Positions 1 through 11,371 of a stretch of DNA of 64,000 nt are shown here, piece after piece (positions within the stretch are counted from its first letter, which is position 1; every line of letters begins with the position of its first letter). A program made the translations under genes and the position numbers. Under the pieces are notes generated by a model, which saw only the letters and a list, made by a program, of their open reading frames with translations, was not told the origin of the DNA and did no database searches. The DNA comes from Apodospora peruviana (Eukaryota; Ascomycota; Sordariomycetes; Sordariales; Lasiosphaeriaceae), in contig JAUEDM010000007.1 of assembly GCA_033439685.1 (NCBI GenBank), forward strand, positions 3,400,501 through 3,464,500, in the 5' to 3' direction.

Positions 1-240
1 GGGGCGTTAATCGCTGACGGGACCTGAGGATGGGAAGAAGTAAGGCCACTCACAGTTGCCAATGACGACAGTGTTCACCAATACTGTGAGGAGGGTCAAT
101 TGGTTCTCTGCCGTGTTGTTCTTGAGCACTGCTGCCGTGTAATAGTCACAGATGGATGTGTCGGTCAGCCGCTGTGCAGAGGCAACTTGAAAGCTACCTG
201 CCGCAGCAGCGGCGCTCAGTAAGGTATGCTTGAAGTGCAT
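1..240 (-). CDS. Secreted fungal protein of unknown function (5' part only)
   Basis: The ATG at 240 opens a protein with a clear signal peptide (Met-His-Phe-Lys start, hydrophobic Ala-rich stretch, cleavage expected after VASA). It is followed by a segment containing ICDYYTAAVLKNNTAENQ and ending VVNT/VVIGN-like. That segment is typical of a small family of secreted ascomycete proteins without a known role (recognition from memory). Exon 1 is 54-240. A GTGAGT donor begins at 53 and splits a codon starting with T, which fits the Tyr that commonly follows IGN in the family. A TTAAC-like branch site lies near position 12, so the acceptor and all later exons lie off the left edge. The short stretch read past the donor (CEWPYFF) is therefore intron, not protein. 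Confidence 0.65.
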
Positions 241-2062
241 GTTCTCAACGTCGAGAGTGCTGGAGAGAGACTCAGAGAGTTGGTGATGGTATCAAAATTA
301 GCAAGTCTTTGTTTAGAAAAGACTCGATACGTAGGTAATCGGTCAAGTATTTAAGATGGGAGCGCGAAGGGCCCGAATGAGGCTGGTCGTCTGGCTTCTG
401 ACGACAGGAGGCTACCTGGACCCAGGCCTGGGAATTACACGACCAGATGACTTCCTTCGACTTTGTGTGACACTGTCTCTAGAGTCTCTGCCTGCTAGTC
501 CCAATGAAGGTCTAGATCAACCGGGATCGCGTGTATCCGCCGGAGCATACAAATCCCGAAATGTTGGCTGGCACCCCACGTCATACTTCCAGGCCTAGTA
601 CCAATGGAGAGAGACCTTTAAACTCGACCGTCCATTGCTCAAGTCCAACTACCCAGTGGATTGGAACTTTGACAGAGTCTCGTCAGCTCCCGCTGTCCTT
701 CAAACTCCCGAGCCAATGGGAACCCGTTCAGGACTGCACTGAGGCTGATTTACGCCAGAGCTATTCCGTAAGGGATCTAGTGCTAAGTGTGTGTCTCGGT
801 GGATCCACGATCCGTAGATCTAGTGTAAGATACACCTATCGTCTGCAATTGGTGGCTATCGCGAGTACTGATATCAGCCTCGCAGCCGCGCAAGGTACAA
901 CTCAACAACAATGTCGGCACACCGCCTTGGCCCGCTCGCTCGCACCGTTGACAAGACATATTAGACCGAGGCTTTCCTATTGCGTGTACATGATTGGGAA
1001 GGCCTCAATGGTTCGTTATCAGTCCAGGACCAGTCCGGAAATAGGTCCATAAAGGGATTCAGTGCCAAGTGCTCTCTGTAGAGCATCTGTCATCTCCATG
1101 CTGAACTCAGGCGTCGGCATGGAGCCAATTGTCTGCAGCGAAGGCGCCTGGTATACTAGAAATCGGTGGTGGTGGTGTGAGCCCCGAGAGGATTGTGGCC
1201 AAGCAACAACGGCCCTGCTGCCAGCTGCTACGGAAGGCGGGCAACGAGAAGAAACGGCAGCAGAAACACGCCGCTGGGGAGGCTCTCGGGCCCGCTCGAG
1301 CTGGATCCGTCCGCTGCGCCTCTCTCACATAGCGGGCGTTGGTCATGAGGCACTAGATGACGAAGCTGCCCTCGTCGTCCTAGTTCCCGCCGACCGTCCG
1401 CCATCCGCCATGCACAGTTGTAACCCAATCCCATGCGCGGTCGGCCGGTCGCACTCCGGGGAGTGGACGGGCCAAAAGCACAGTTTGGACAAGACAAAAC
1501 GCCATAGCGCCCCATTGTATATGTGTTCTGGCATACTAGTAGGTCCATTGCACCAAGTATCGGTTTATCAGGAACATCCCCCGCCGCTACTTCTAATATC
1601 TTGGCTGAGATCTGGAACAGTTCATTACGCATCAATATTGCTCTCCAGTTCACAGTTGCTGCTTCCATTCCTACCTACATTCTGCCTTGGCCTCACTACC
1701 TAAATACAAGCAAATATTATGTAGGTAACACGGGCTACTGCCGAACATATAAGTGTGATGAGTGACACGCCGGATATTCTCGTCGGTTAACATGTTAACT
1801 ACCGTATAACGGTGCGTACCGCTCCGGCGGCCCGCAAATGAATGTTACTTAGGTACTGGTACCTCCCTGCCCTATAATGGCCATATAATTACAGCCTATG
1901 ATCGTGCATGCGCTCTCTCGAATCTCAACCGAACTCGAGTTGCTCCCATCAGAACGTGCGCACGCCTTACCAGTTCCACCACCACCACTAGACCAAGCGC
2001 AGCCTCACTACCATCACACATCAAATTCATCTGTGTATCAGCATCGTCCTAGATATCTCAAG
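241..2062. other. Intergenic, no supported gene
   Basis: About 1.8 kb between two divergently oriented secreted-protein genes. Several short open frames occur on both strands. None shows a domain, a signal peptide or plausible splice continuation, and their compositions look like chance reading frames. It contains the promoters of both flanking genes. No tRNA, 5S rRNA or repeat was recognised. Confidence 0.5.
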
Positions 2063-2986
2063 ATGGCAAGCCTCACCACCTTAGTCCCACTCCTCCTTTC
2101 CCTCTCCCTCTCCCCTCTTCTCGTCACGGTCAATGGCCAAGCCCAAGGTCTCTCCTACTGCGGAGACGCGCCCTATTTTCCGTCAGAATACACCTGCTAT
2201 GACGGCGCAAAGCTCTGCCCCATCAGCTACGGCATCCCGACGCTGCCCTGTGCCGCCGACGGCGCGTGCTATCACGCGGGCATGTACGAGTGCGGCAGGA
2301 ACGGGTTGCAGCTTTTGCCCGAAGCGTCGGCACCATTCACTCTGACCGTTCAAGGCGCGCTGCCTCGCCTCCAGAACCAGGCCGTCAGAGCCTGCGGCAA
2401 CTACCTCGCCTTTGGCGCGGGCGCGAGGGAATGCACTTTTTGTGTGAACGCTCCGCCGCAGTACGATTGCAAGACGTACGCGAATCACACTGTGTTTCTG
2501 GGGAATGGGGAGATGGTCAGTTCCCTTCTTCTTTTCCTCTTTTTGGGGGTGAGTGGTGGTAGGGAACCGGAGGCTAACTTTGAAAATGTGATGAAAAAAG
2601 GCCGCGGATGTGCCTGGATCTCAGTACTGGTTCGTCAGTCCGACGGACGGCGTGCTGAAGTTCACCGAGGGCGGCAAGGCCAATAATGCAAGTGAGATCA
2701 GTCTCGCTGGAAAGGGGGTGACAGGTAAACCAAATCTCATCCATCTATCCTATATAGGTTATTGATGATCATTGCAGTCTACCAAAACGGCTTCTTCACC
2801 TACGATGGCTCTCCTTTCTGGGTGGGCTGCCTGCGCACCTTGCCCGGAGGCACGGTGGGCACGACCAGATCGTACCGAATCTACGCGCCGACGCCAGAGA
2901 ACCTGGCCAAGACCAACTGCGACCAGATCAAGCTTGTCGCGAGCGCGGTGGCGTCCCGCAAGGAGGGCACGTACCTGTACCAGTAA
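2063..2986 (+). CDS. Secreted cysteine-rich protein, CBM52-like N-terminus
   Basis: Exons 2063-2515, 2601-2724 and 2778-2986 give a 261-residue protein. Donors are GTCAGT and GTAAAC; acceptors are AAAAAG and TTGCAG. I chose ATG 2063 over the in-frame ATG at 1898 because a signal peptide (Leu/Ser-rich, cleavage near NGQ-AQ, residues 24-26) starts there. The mature N-terminus has a run of Cys in the arrangement YCGDAPYFPSEYTCYDG...LCP, followed by a second Cys-rich unit (CYHAGMYEC). This resembles the short fungal carbohydrate-binding module (CBM52/Carb_bind type) found on cell-wall proteins. The C-terminal half (GSQYWFVSPTDG..., FFTYDGSPFWVGC) is conserved-looking but of unknown function. Likely a wall-associated or secreted lectin-like protein. 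The domain name is from recall and needs a profile search. Transcribed convergently with the hydrolase that ends at 3148. Confidence 0.7.
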
Positions 2987-3147
2987 TCGGCCACTACCTT
3001 ATCCACGATGAGTGCATCATAGATCCTAGACAGAAAAAACTTTCCGTATTCAACAGCATCCAGAAAGTGTATATAACCTATCGTCCATAGACAAAAAGAA
3101 AAAAAAAAGTCATGGTCATACATCTTTTATCTTAAGACAGCACTCGC

Positions 3148-4758
3148 TCATATAACAGGCGACACATGAATCTGCCAATAACTCCGCCAATCCCACCATT
3201 CGCTCTCCTCCATCGACCCGGAATCCTTTTCTTTAGGTGTAGTCTCATTCGTCCCCTGAGCAGGCTTCCACATACCCAGCCCAGTCCCAGGATCATACTT
3301 CGGAAACTCAGCCTTCTCCGCCAACAAGCCCCTCTTCTCGCCATCAACCAAAAACGCGAGAAAGTCATTCGCAACATGCACGTACTGCCTCAGTCCCTGA
3401 TAAACATCAATAGTAGCACCAGTCGTAAAACTGAGCAAAAACGGCTCCAGCAGCGGCGCGTCCGTCACAGAAGGGTGCGACGTGCCCAAGCTCGTCATGA
3501 ACCACGACGGATTGCCCCTCCCATTATTCGCTCGCACAATATCCTCGACCGTATCGAAATGAGCCCTACCGTAAAAGATACTGGTATGCGAACTCCACGA
3601 GTTGCTGTGCACAACCAGCAACGGCACCCGAATATCAGTGTTGAGCGGCCCGCTCGATTTTCCCGGGTCGAGAATGATCGCGCCGTGGAACGGCTTCTTT
3701 CGTGTCGGGCCACCCCTGAGAGCCTGCAGCGCGCCCGTAGCACCGTAACTATGTCCCGCGACAATCATCTCGTCGGTGTTGAGACGGCCAGCCCAGTTGG
3801 CGAGATCGTGGCCTTCGTTTCTGGGATTAGCTTTGTAGACCTCTTCCCCTCTGCCTTCGTTGATCATCCTGATCACACGGACGGCTTCCTCGATCTCTGC
3901 TTCCCGAAAACTGAGCTGCGCTTTGTGGAAATCTTCTACTGCTACCTCTTTTCCTGTTGCGGTCTCAACTTCCTTCTCGTCAAACAGCAGTCGGATTTCA
4001 TCGGGTTTGCCGTTCTGCTTGACGACGCTGCCTGGGCAGGAGCCGTCCCTGTGTTCCAGGAGGGCAACCACGTAGCCTCTGGCAGCCAGTTCGCCGGCGT
4101 AATGCGAGTAATCTGTTCGACTCGACACAGTGCCATGCGAAAATATGACGACGGGATGGCCGCTGTGTTCTCTCGCGAGAATTTCTTGGGGTTGCTCCTC
4201 CTTGTCCCATGATGTCGCGAACTTGGATTCGTGAGACGCGCGGTCAGAGAGTGGAGCGTCGACCTCGGCCGGGATGGTGATGCTTCCGACAAGCGCCTTG
4301 ATGGCGCCCGCGAAGAGGTTGTCCGTGAACCAGTTGCTGATGTGCGCCGCTCTGGCATAACCTTTTGCTCGCAGAGACAAAGGGGCCGGTATCCAAGGGT
4401 GGCGGTGGCCGTGGTCGATGCGTCCGCGGCCGCGGGTGGCTGGGTAGTACAGCGTGAACAGGACGGTCTGGAGTTCGAACGCGTTTTCTTTTGAGGACTT
4501 GAATCGAGCGGTGTCGATTTGCCGGGCTGGCGAGGCGGGCGCCTCGATGTCGACTGCGCCTACGGCATACTGGCCTGTGTGCTTGGGCAGGTGGTGGGCG
4601 AAGATTGGCTGCCAAGTGATGAAGCAGTACAGAAAATAAAGCGCTGTGGCTGAGAAGACGATGTATTTCACTGTCAGTCTGGGCGCGAGGAAGGACCAGA
4701 TTTTGCCTGCGGCTGTTGAGGAGGAGTGCCGGTCTGGCACTTCGGGGAAGGGTTTCAT
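3148..4758 (-). CDS. Membrane-anchored PAF-acetylhydrolase-like serine hydrolase
   Basis: Intronless, 536 residues from ATG 4758. The frame stays open upstream to 4974, but only the 4758 start places a membrane segment near the N-terminus (residues about 31-50, VKYIVFSATALYFLYCFITW). The catalytic machinery of the platelet-activating-factor acetylhydrolase group II family is visible: oxyanion strand VVIFSHG at about 204-209, nucleophile elbow GHSYG with Ser337, Asp364 in IILDP, and His428 in GTSHPS. The family hydrolyses short or oxidised sn-2 acyl groups of phospholipids. In fungi its members are usually uncharacterised. A type II anchor suggests action at the secretory pathway or plasma-membrane face (inference). 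The family call is firm; the substrate is open. A long open frame on the opposite strand is a codon-bias shadow. Confidence 0.88.
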   Translation of the reverse strand: MKPFPEVPDRHSSSTAAGKIWSFLAPRLTVKYIVFSATALYFLYCFITWQPIFAHHLPKHTGQYAVGAVDIEAPASPARQIDTARFKSSKENAFELQTVLFTLYYPATRGRGRIDHGHRHPWIPAPLSLRAKGYARAAHISNWFTDNLFAGAIKALVGSITIPAEVDAPLSDRASHESKFATSWDKEEQPQEILAREHSGHPVVIFSHGTVSSRTDYSHYAGELAARGYVVALLEHRDGSCPGSVVKQNGKPDEIRLLFDEKEVETATGKEVAVEDFHKAQLSFREAEIEEAVRVIRMINEGRGEEVYKANPRNEGHDLANWAGRLNTDEMIVAGHSYGATGALQALRGGPTRKKPFHGAIILDPGKSSGPLNTDIRVPLLVVHSNSWSSHTSIFYGRAHFDTVEDIVRANNGRGNPSWFMTSLGTSHPSVTDAPLLEPFLLSFTTGATIDVYQGLRQYVHVANDFLAFLVDGEKRGLLAEKAEFPKYDPGTGLGMWKPAQGTNETTPKEKDSGSMEESEWWDWRSYWQIHVSPVI

Positions 4759-5731
4759 TTTCTTGGTTGGTTGATTTTTAGGGGAATATTTCAGGTAGCT
4801 GGAAATGTGTAGGAAGTTGTATGGGTTTGATGGTGGCTTTTCATGTTTATACTTGGTAATACGGATAGGGGACTTGAAATGATGGGCGCGGTGTGACGTC
4901 GATGATGTAATGGCCATCTTGGGCCCCACGTGGCTGAGGAGCTCAATTGGGTGACAATACCGCCACGCTATCATTGCGCTAAAATACAGGGCACAAAAAA
5001 CTTGGGGAAAACTTGGCGGGCTCCGGGCCGGGTGTCAGAGGGGCCCGGTCGGCCCTAGGCTTCTTGGGAAGCGTCGTTTGCGCTTGCCATCAGTGAAAAG
5101 GAAGATTTCTGCGATTGATGTGTTGAAGCGTGCATTACCCTAAATTTACGGATTACTTGAGGGACAATCATCGGTCAACGACGACTCTTATACCAGACCA
5201 GCCGATTCCCGAAGCCCATGTCTTGCGCTGGTCCCCACGCCGCACTCTACTTGCTCACGACGAATAAATAACATTTTAAGTTTTGCTTTTCTGAAGAGAA
5301 CTTATTTCGAACAAGTCAACCAGCTTCAGGCTGTCCTACCTCCGCGAAGATAGCACGTTTAATGCGTTGTTCAATGAGACTAAAGGCGTGAAGAAAGTTG
5401 ACGACAACGACTCCCACTACTTCTTCTCGCAAACTGACTCTTTCGTCCCAGAATGCCAGAGTCTGCGCTTCACTGGCACGTCTAAGGGCTGCGGGGAAGG
5501 TGTCGCGGTTATTTCAGGCTGGGTTTCCCGACGGCCATTCAGGCTAAATGAGTTGGCGGACTGGAAATAAAGGTAGTTATATGCAGGTTTGTATGTTTTA
5601 TGTACAGTGCAAAGGTCCAAAGTCAATCACCAGCCGCTGTCCCGTACAATGGGAATGGTTGTAGCACAGGAATGTTGCCATCATGGTTGACTTTGATGTT
5701 TGGTCGTCTTTCCATCCCTCAAACCACTCAC
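4759..5731. other. Intergenic, promoter of the hydrolase and 3' flank of the Cip1-like gene
   Basis: Roughly 1 kb. The right part follows the stop of the Cip1-like gene and the left part is the upstream region of the minus-strand hydrolase. Small open frames at 5367-5626 show no recognisable protein. No repeat or RNA gene seen. Confidence 0.5.
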
Positions 5732-6539
5732 TCACTGCTCGCTAGCACCGCGCGGCTTCAACGCCGCAGGCGTGCACCCAACACGGGTCGAGCTGATGGA
5801 GATATCATCATACCAGAAAGTGTTTGTGTCGCCGCCGTACGACTCCCAGCCAAAGTAAATACCGGTAACCTTGGGCTTGATGGAGCTACGCTGCCACTGC
5901 GCGGCGTTGGGGTTGGAGACGCCCGACTTGGACGTGAGGCCGGCGATGACCTTGCCGTCCAGCCAGGTCTCAACAGTGCCGTCCGTCCCGAGATGGTACT
6001 CGAAGCACTGCCAGGTGTTGGTCTTGAAGGCCGTCGAGGTGGCGATCCCTTGCGGGGACAGGTCCGGGAGGGTCGCGTCGTCGCTCTCGCGGTTGTACAT
6101 GAGGATCTTGCTCTGCCCGCCGATGCGGAGGTGCTTCTTGCTGCCCTGGGCCGAGTCGGGCATCGTGATGAAGGAGACGTGCGAGTCGGTGAAGGCTTTT
6201 TGAGCTTTTCTGGGCGGATGTTAGCACATCAACTTTCAAGGGGGTTCGTGTGTCGGAAAAGACTGACACGTATACCCTGACGTAAACATCACCGCTGGGA
6301 ACCTTTGTCGTGCCAAAGAAGATGTGCCCGCAGTAGCCGCCCGCGCCGTTCACCCTCATCGAGTTCTTTCCGCTGAAGGCCGTGGTGGTGTCCAGTGTGA
6401 CCTTGCCGCCCTGGTTGCAGTCGGCGGCGTAGGTCGGCCACGCCGTCTGATCCCACCCACTCTCGAATCCCTCCGTCACCTGCCCAAGCGAGAAAGGGAC
6501 GAGGGCGGCAAGCGCGAGAAGAGCTGTTTGGCCAAACAT
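5732..6539 (-). CDS. Cip1-like secreted protein, core domain without CBM1
   Basis: Two exons (6539-6268 and 6209-5732) give 249 residues. The intron uses donor GTCAGT at 6267 and acceptor CCCAG, with GCTAAC as branch site. This splice restores the frame VYVRVYV-KAQKAF. A signal peptide ends near FSLGQ. The mature part closely follows the core of Trichoderma reesei Cip1 (cellulose-induced protein 1) as I know it: GFESGWDQT, DCNQGG, GYCGHIFFGTT, HLRIGGQS, YNRESDDATLPDLSP, QCFEYHLGTDGT.ETW and the closing FGWES...STRVGC. Cip1 is a secreted beta-jelly-roll protein, co-expressed with cellulases, related to polysaccharide lyases and found in plant-degrading fungi. This copy stops shortly after the core Cys and lacks the linker plus cellulose-binding CBM1 of the Trichoderma protein. 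A role in plant polysaccharide breakdown is inferred from homology. Confidence 0.93.
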
Positions 6540-6985
6540 AGTTGCGGGAAATGTGATGATGTGCAGTGATCAATGGGCGTGATGGACTAACATGGCCATG
6601 ATGGATGCAAGGGGGTGATCTCTTGGTATTTATCTTAATGAAATGGGTGGTGCAGCAAGCAAGATTTCCCGGGGCTCGGAGGCTTGGGCAGCGATTTACC
6701 AGATCCAGACGATCCGCAGTGCGGATATCCCGCCCGTCAGCATATTTGATGGTAATTGAACCGAGCACGGTCACCTTGTTCCGTTGAATTTCTGACCCGG
6801 CTTAACGAAACGCGGATATAGTGTTTAATGCAGGTTGGATATTTGGATATAGATTACATTCGGGACTATTCCGTCCTTCCACAGGGCCGCAACCCGCTTG
6901 ACACTGTTCGTAAAATTGACACTTGGAATGTCTCCTAGAATTACAAATACACATTGTTGATGTTGAACATGCTTGGAAATAGACA
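6540..6985. other. Intergenic between Cip1-like gene and rhodopsin-like gene
   Basis: 446 bp holding the promoter of the minus-strand Cip1-like gene and the 3' region of the minus-strand rhodopsin-like gene. No other feature recognised. Confidence 0.6.
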
Positions 6986-8244
6986 TTATGGGTGGTGAAT
7001 AGGGAGATCCTGCCCATTTACCGTCACCTCGGTGGTCCTTAGGATGCTTGTCGACTGCCAGCTCGTGCTCGTCTGCGAATCCGTGGAACCAGTGTTTAAC
7101 CCCTTTTCCATCCTCGAGAACTTACTGCTCCCGTCACTTCCATGGCTCACATCTGTCGAGTGTGATCTGACGATAGGCGATCGAAGTTTCCAGCCTCCAA
7201 GGAGGCGCTTGGCTGAAGACCCGCCACTACGCCTGCCACTCGGCGATGCAGCAAAGCTCTCGGCAGTGCGCTGGCCTGTGAGAATGAAGTAGAGTGGGCC
7301 AAGAGTCGGAATGCACGCCGCAATGACGATAATCCAGTTCTCGGTCATGTACCAGTAGACCAGATCAATGGCGTTGTAGGTGAAGTCGGGTGTCGACAGG
7401 TTCTTCAGCTGCACTGTCTTGACTGCTGCTGCGACGGTGGCAATGATCCCGAGACCCATGACTACGCAGAGGGCTAGTTTGAGTCGGGCTTCGATTTTAA
7501 GGTCTTTGATGATGAGAATCGGAAAGAGGGCGAGTACGAGATCGGAGACGGCAGAGAATGCTGACGCACCAAGTTAGCAACTTAGTCGCTTGGAGCATAT
7601 GAGTGTCGAGATAGCTAGGTCCTTACCTCCCTGGAAATAACCGTAGTTTTTCTGAATGTTTGGGTCCCAGCAGCTGCCCACGTACCCAGCGGCAGGATTA
7701 AGTTGGTCCCACAACCATGTCACGGGTGTGCATTGCGCAAAGGTGATGATGGTGAGAAGGAGGTTGATGATGAATAGTAGAACAATCAGTGTCCAGAGAA
7801 AGATGGTGTACGTCTTGTTCCGGTTTATCATGCGTAGGATCAATAACGCGATAGATATCTTGCCGAAACAGGCGCTCATCGTGGAGAACGGGGCTGATAT
7901 CCAGATCCATTCGACAGCCTTGATGAGGTCTGGTGGCGGGATGTGGGCAGCATGCTTGCCAACGCCGTAGCGTACCTCCATCGTGACGACAGCAGAGACG
8001 ACAATGGCCAGGATCTGAGGGATACAGCTTTAGCAAAGTTTATAGTTTGAGGAATGGGCAATTTGATACTCACCGTTGCAAAGATCATGGTCCAGTCATC
8101 CCAGCCGACCTTCCTGACGATTCTCGTTCTGGTATAGAGGCGAGCACCCAGCACGAGCAGGCCTAGTGAAGCTTCCACCCACGCCACGGCTACAAGTCCC
8201 GCCCCATGGTCGACATAGGGCGGCAGGGGAGCTGAAGTTGACAT
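6986..8244 (-). CDS. Rhodopsin-like seven-helix membrane protein
   Basis: Three exons (8244-8074, 8014-7627, 7560-6986) encode 377 residues. Introns have GTGAGT and GTAAGG donors, CAG acceptors and CTAA-type branch sites, and phases match throughout. Seven hydrophobic helices occupy about residues 10-290. The family hallmarks of the large Pezizomycotina rhodopsin-domain group (often listed as integral membrane protein or PTH11-related, PF20684) are present: R.YTRTRIVRKVGWDDW in the first cytoplasmic loop, Cys residues in QCTPVTWLWD and GSCW, SAVSDLVLALFPI in helix 5 and YWYMTENWIIVIAACIPTLGP in helix 6/7. The last 90 residues are Ser-rich, polar and probably cytosolic. Members are thought to be receptors or sensors, but most have no assigned ligand. 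There is no CFEM domain at the N-terminus, unlike PTH11. Confidence 0.92.
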
Positions 8245-9618
8245 TTTACTTTGTTTAATAAAGAACAGCTAAGTTCCCGGGCCACAAGAGATGCGACGCG
8301 TTCAGAGGAAGGACTCGTTGAGTCTCGCACCTAGCTTTGTTAGGAGCTGGAGAAACAGAGCCGTCTATATACCCAGATACCTACCTTCATGGAGATAAGA
8401 TTTAACGAGTGCCAGAGCCCAACTGTGAAAGCGGATGCGGATGCTTACTACTACGCCGCATTTATCGACATCACCCTCGATGATCCAGAGCTGTGCCATG
8501 ATGACATTCCCAACGGTTCATCAGGGGAATATACCGACAAGTCCGAGGGTTGGAATGTTTGGATCGGTCTATTGTTTCACAAACAATGGTGTGGGGATGT
8601 AACACACGCCCCAACGGCGCGTAGAAGGTGAACGACATCAGAATCGAAAGACCCAGCTTACTTATACCGATTGCGCCCACCCAACAGTGAAGGCTTTTCT
8701 GCCTTGCAAGGTACGATTGTGTATATCTGAAACACTTAGCCACCGGAGTTTAGGGGAATAAGCATATTCGAACGATTAGAGAATTATTATACATTCCAGG
8801 ACAGGCAGGTCCTCATAAGATATCGATTACGCGAGAACCATGTTGGTCGTATATGCGCCCGACAATACGACCCGACACCTACACCACAGAACGGCAAAGC
8901 TCTCTCAGCCACCCCCACAGCACGACAACATCTGACCAAAACGTTGGACTGTATCCGCCGCTCTGCAGCCACTGTGCCGCACCATGTTTCATCTGCTGTG
9001 TAGATAAACTGTACAGAACGCAGGACACCGACATGATCACAGGCTTCGCCGCGAAACTACGGCGCCCGCCCCCAAGTTTATAGCGGTTGAATATGCCGCC
9101 TTCATGGTAAACACCGGAGCGCGAACGGAAGAGCGAAGCAAACATCCCCAATCTCCGCTCCAACGAATGGAAAGCTGCAGACAGACAAACAGAACCCACA
9201 GTAGTGCTGGCAAGGCTACCAATAAACTGTGCCCTGTAAACGCAGGAATACGACCTGTCCCTTGGGAATATATATGAATTTGCTGCATGTTGGTGACCGA
9301 TACCACCTAAGTATGCCAGAAGCATTTGTTGCGCTTGATAGACACATGCGTAGTAATCATTGTCGAGGACGTCAGCCCCAACCTGTCACATTCCACTGGA
9401 CTGCTCGCTTGTTCCTCGCGCTCCGATATAGTCTTGCGGTTATAAACAGGCCCAACAGTCCGCCAGGAAGGATGGGTTTCTCCGACGGGAACAGTTCATC
9501 GTTCACATCTCCCTACCACAACGAGCGTTCCTAAGACTTATCAGACCTCCAAATTCCTGGTTTGTCCGTCAGATCTCATTCCAGCTTACCACCCTTTATC
9601 ACCACAACCACCGCAACC
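8245..9618. other. Intergenic, divergent promoter region
   Basis: 1.37 kb between the start of the minus-strand rhodopsin-like gene and the plus-strand O-methyltransferase. Open frames such as 8879-9325 on the minus strand have no recognisable content. No repeat or RNA gene seen. Confidence 0.5.
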
Positions 9619-10876
9619 ATGGGATCCGCCACAGACATTCAGTCCCGCATCGCTACGCTCGCCAAGGACATCGACGCGCTCTATCAAGATGTTGCTCAGG
9701 ATGAAGGCTCCCGCAAGGAGCTCCTGGGAGTCGTCCAAGGCGCCATGGCCAAGGTCGAGTCACCCACCGAAACCATCTGGAGAATGATCATGTCGGTACG
9801 TTATCCCTCTCAACGACCCCTACTTATCACCAGTAACTAACACACCCCTACCTGTGTTCAAGCCCCATGCCCCCGCAGCGTTGATGGTCCTCATCCGCAG
9901 CGGCGTCCTCAAAGACCTCGTATCGTCGGGTAAACCCAAAACCGCTTCCGCCATCGCCTCCACGACCGGCGTCTCGGAAACCTTGATCATCAGAATGATG
10001 CGCCCGCTCACTGCGCTAGGCGTCTTCCGGGAAACAGACGTCTACACCTACTCCAGCACACCCATCTCGGAACTCCTGACCGCTCCTCCGCTCTACGGCG
10101 GGTACCAGTTCATGTTCGACCTGGCGACGCGTTCGCTGGCCAACATGCCCCGCTTCTTGGAGAGAACCAATTTCAAGCACGTCGACGGTCCCCCCGGCCC
10201 CTTCCAGGACTGCAATTCCACAGAAGACCTCATGTTCCCGTATCTAATGAAACACCCCGACATGATGTCCAACTTCAACGCCTTCATGGCTGGGTCTCTG
10301 GAAACCCGGCCGGATTGGTTCCAAAAGTTTGACGCCGAGTCTCTCGTCCTCAACGGCGCCAAATCTTCTCCGGAAAAAGTATTGCTGGTCGATATCGCGG
10401 GAGGCGAGGGGCACGACGTGCAAGCTTTTGGGCGGGCATTTCCCTCTGCGCCTGGGAGACTGGTCCTGCAGGACCTGCCGCCTGTCATTGGCAATATTAA
10501 GTCCCTTGATGAAAGAGTTGAGCGCGTTCCGCACGACATGTTTGAGGAGCAGCCTGTCCGCGGCGCAAGGGCGTACTACATGCGCAACATTTTTCATGAC
10601 TGGCCGAACGATAAGTGTGTCGAGATCATGAAGCGGATTGCTAAGGCTATGGAACGGGGGTACTCGAAGCTGCTTATTTTCGAGTGGATTCTAGCCCCTA
10701 AGGGGGTGCCGCTTTATCCTGCGCTGCTGGATGTCAATATGATGGCGTTATTGAATGGACGCGAGAGAACGGAGGAGGAGTGGACGGGTCTGTTGAGCGC
10801 TGCTGGGCTTAGGGTTGTCAAATTTCATATTGCTGGACCTGAGGAAGAGGGGCTTATTGAGGCTGAGGTTGCTTAG
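9619..10876 (+). CDS. SAM-dependent O-methyltransferase (plant/fungal OMT type)
   Basis: Exons 9619-9795 and 9863-10876 encode 396 residues, the usual size for the family. The intron runs from GTACGT to TTCAAG in phase 0. The N-terminal half (about 20-130) is the helical, winged-helix-like dimerisation part with P.A..LMVL.RSGVL. The SAM-binding site is VDIAGGEGH at 235-243, a variant of the classic VDVGGGxG. The catalytic base motif FHDW gives His304. It belongs to the O-methyltransferase_2 family, which methylates phenolic or polyketide hydroxyls. Its closest relatives are often in secondary-metabolite clusters, but no synthase lies nearby here (rhodopsin-like gene on one side, nuclease on the other), so the substrate is unknown. 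It starts at ATG 9619, which has a good CAACC-ATG-G context. Confidence 0.93.
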
Positions 10877-11371
10877 ACGTGAATAGGGGGGTTGATATAT
10901 GTTGGGAAAGGGGTATTACCTTGCCGAGTTAGTGCATGAATGTTGTACCGGGCAAGACAGTCGGCAGTTACGAATCAGAAGTCAGAGCACAAGACACGAT
11001 GGTGTCATGGCTGTTAAATCCCTTCGGCAAATGGTACCTGATACGTAGCGCGCACCCTGTGAACAGAGATATACATATCCTTCGTAGGGCTGAGCCGATG
11101 AATGATCAAGAACACAAGCAAGAACTTGCGATAGCCCATGAGAGTACGGCATGGTGAATCACAGTTATCTGATTGGACCCTTTGCGAGGAGTATGGCGTG
11201 CACCATTGCAGCTGGGAGCAACTTGTCGGCTTTGGCAAAAGTCCCCATCAACTTCAGCCGCAAGGGCCGACGGGAGGGGATTTAACCAATGCTACTTCTC
11301 GCCGTAAAGGAGCTAACACTTTCTCCCTATTCACGTTCGCAAACCTACCTCGACCAGGCCACCCACCCACC
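10877..11371. other. Intergenic, S1/P1 nuclease promoter
   Basis: 495 bp between two co-oriented genes. It holds the 3' end of the methyltransferase transcript and the upstream region of the nuclease. No other feature recognised. Confidence 0.55.

Noticed and set aside
1062..1703. 213-residue open frame in the left intergenic region
   Set aside because: No domain, no signal peptide and low similarity to coding composition; overlaps several other chance frames.
3166..4212. 348-residue plus-strand frame opposite the PAF-acetylhydrolase gene
   Set aside because: No motif, and the minus strand carries a complete catalytic triad.
4759..4974. Longer N-terminus for the PAF-acetylhydrolase-like protein
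   Set aside because: The extension is polar and not protein-like. The ATG at 4758 places the membrane anchor near the N-terminus as expected.
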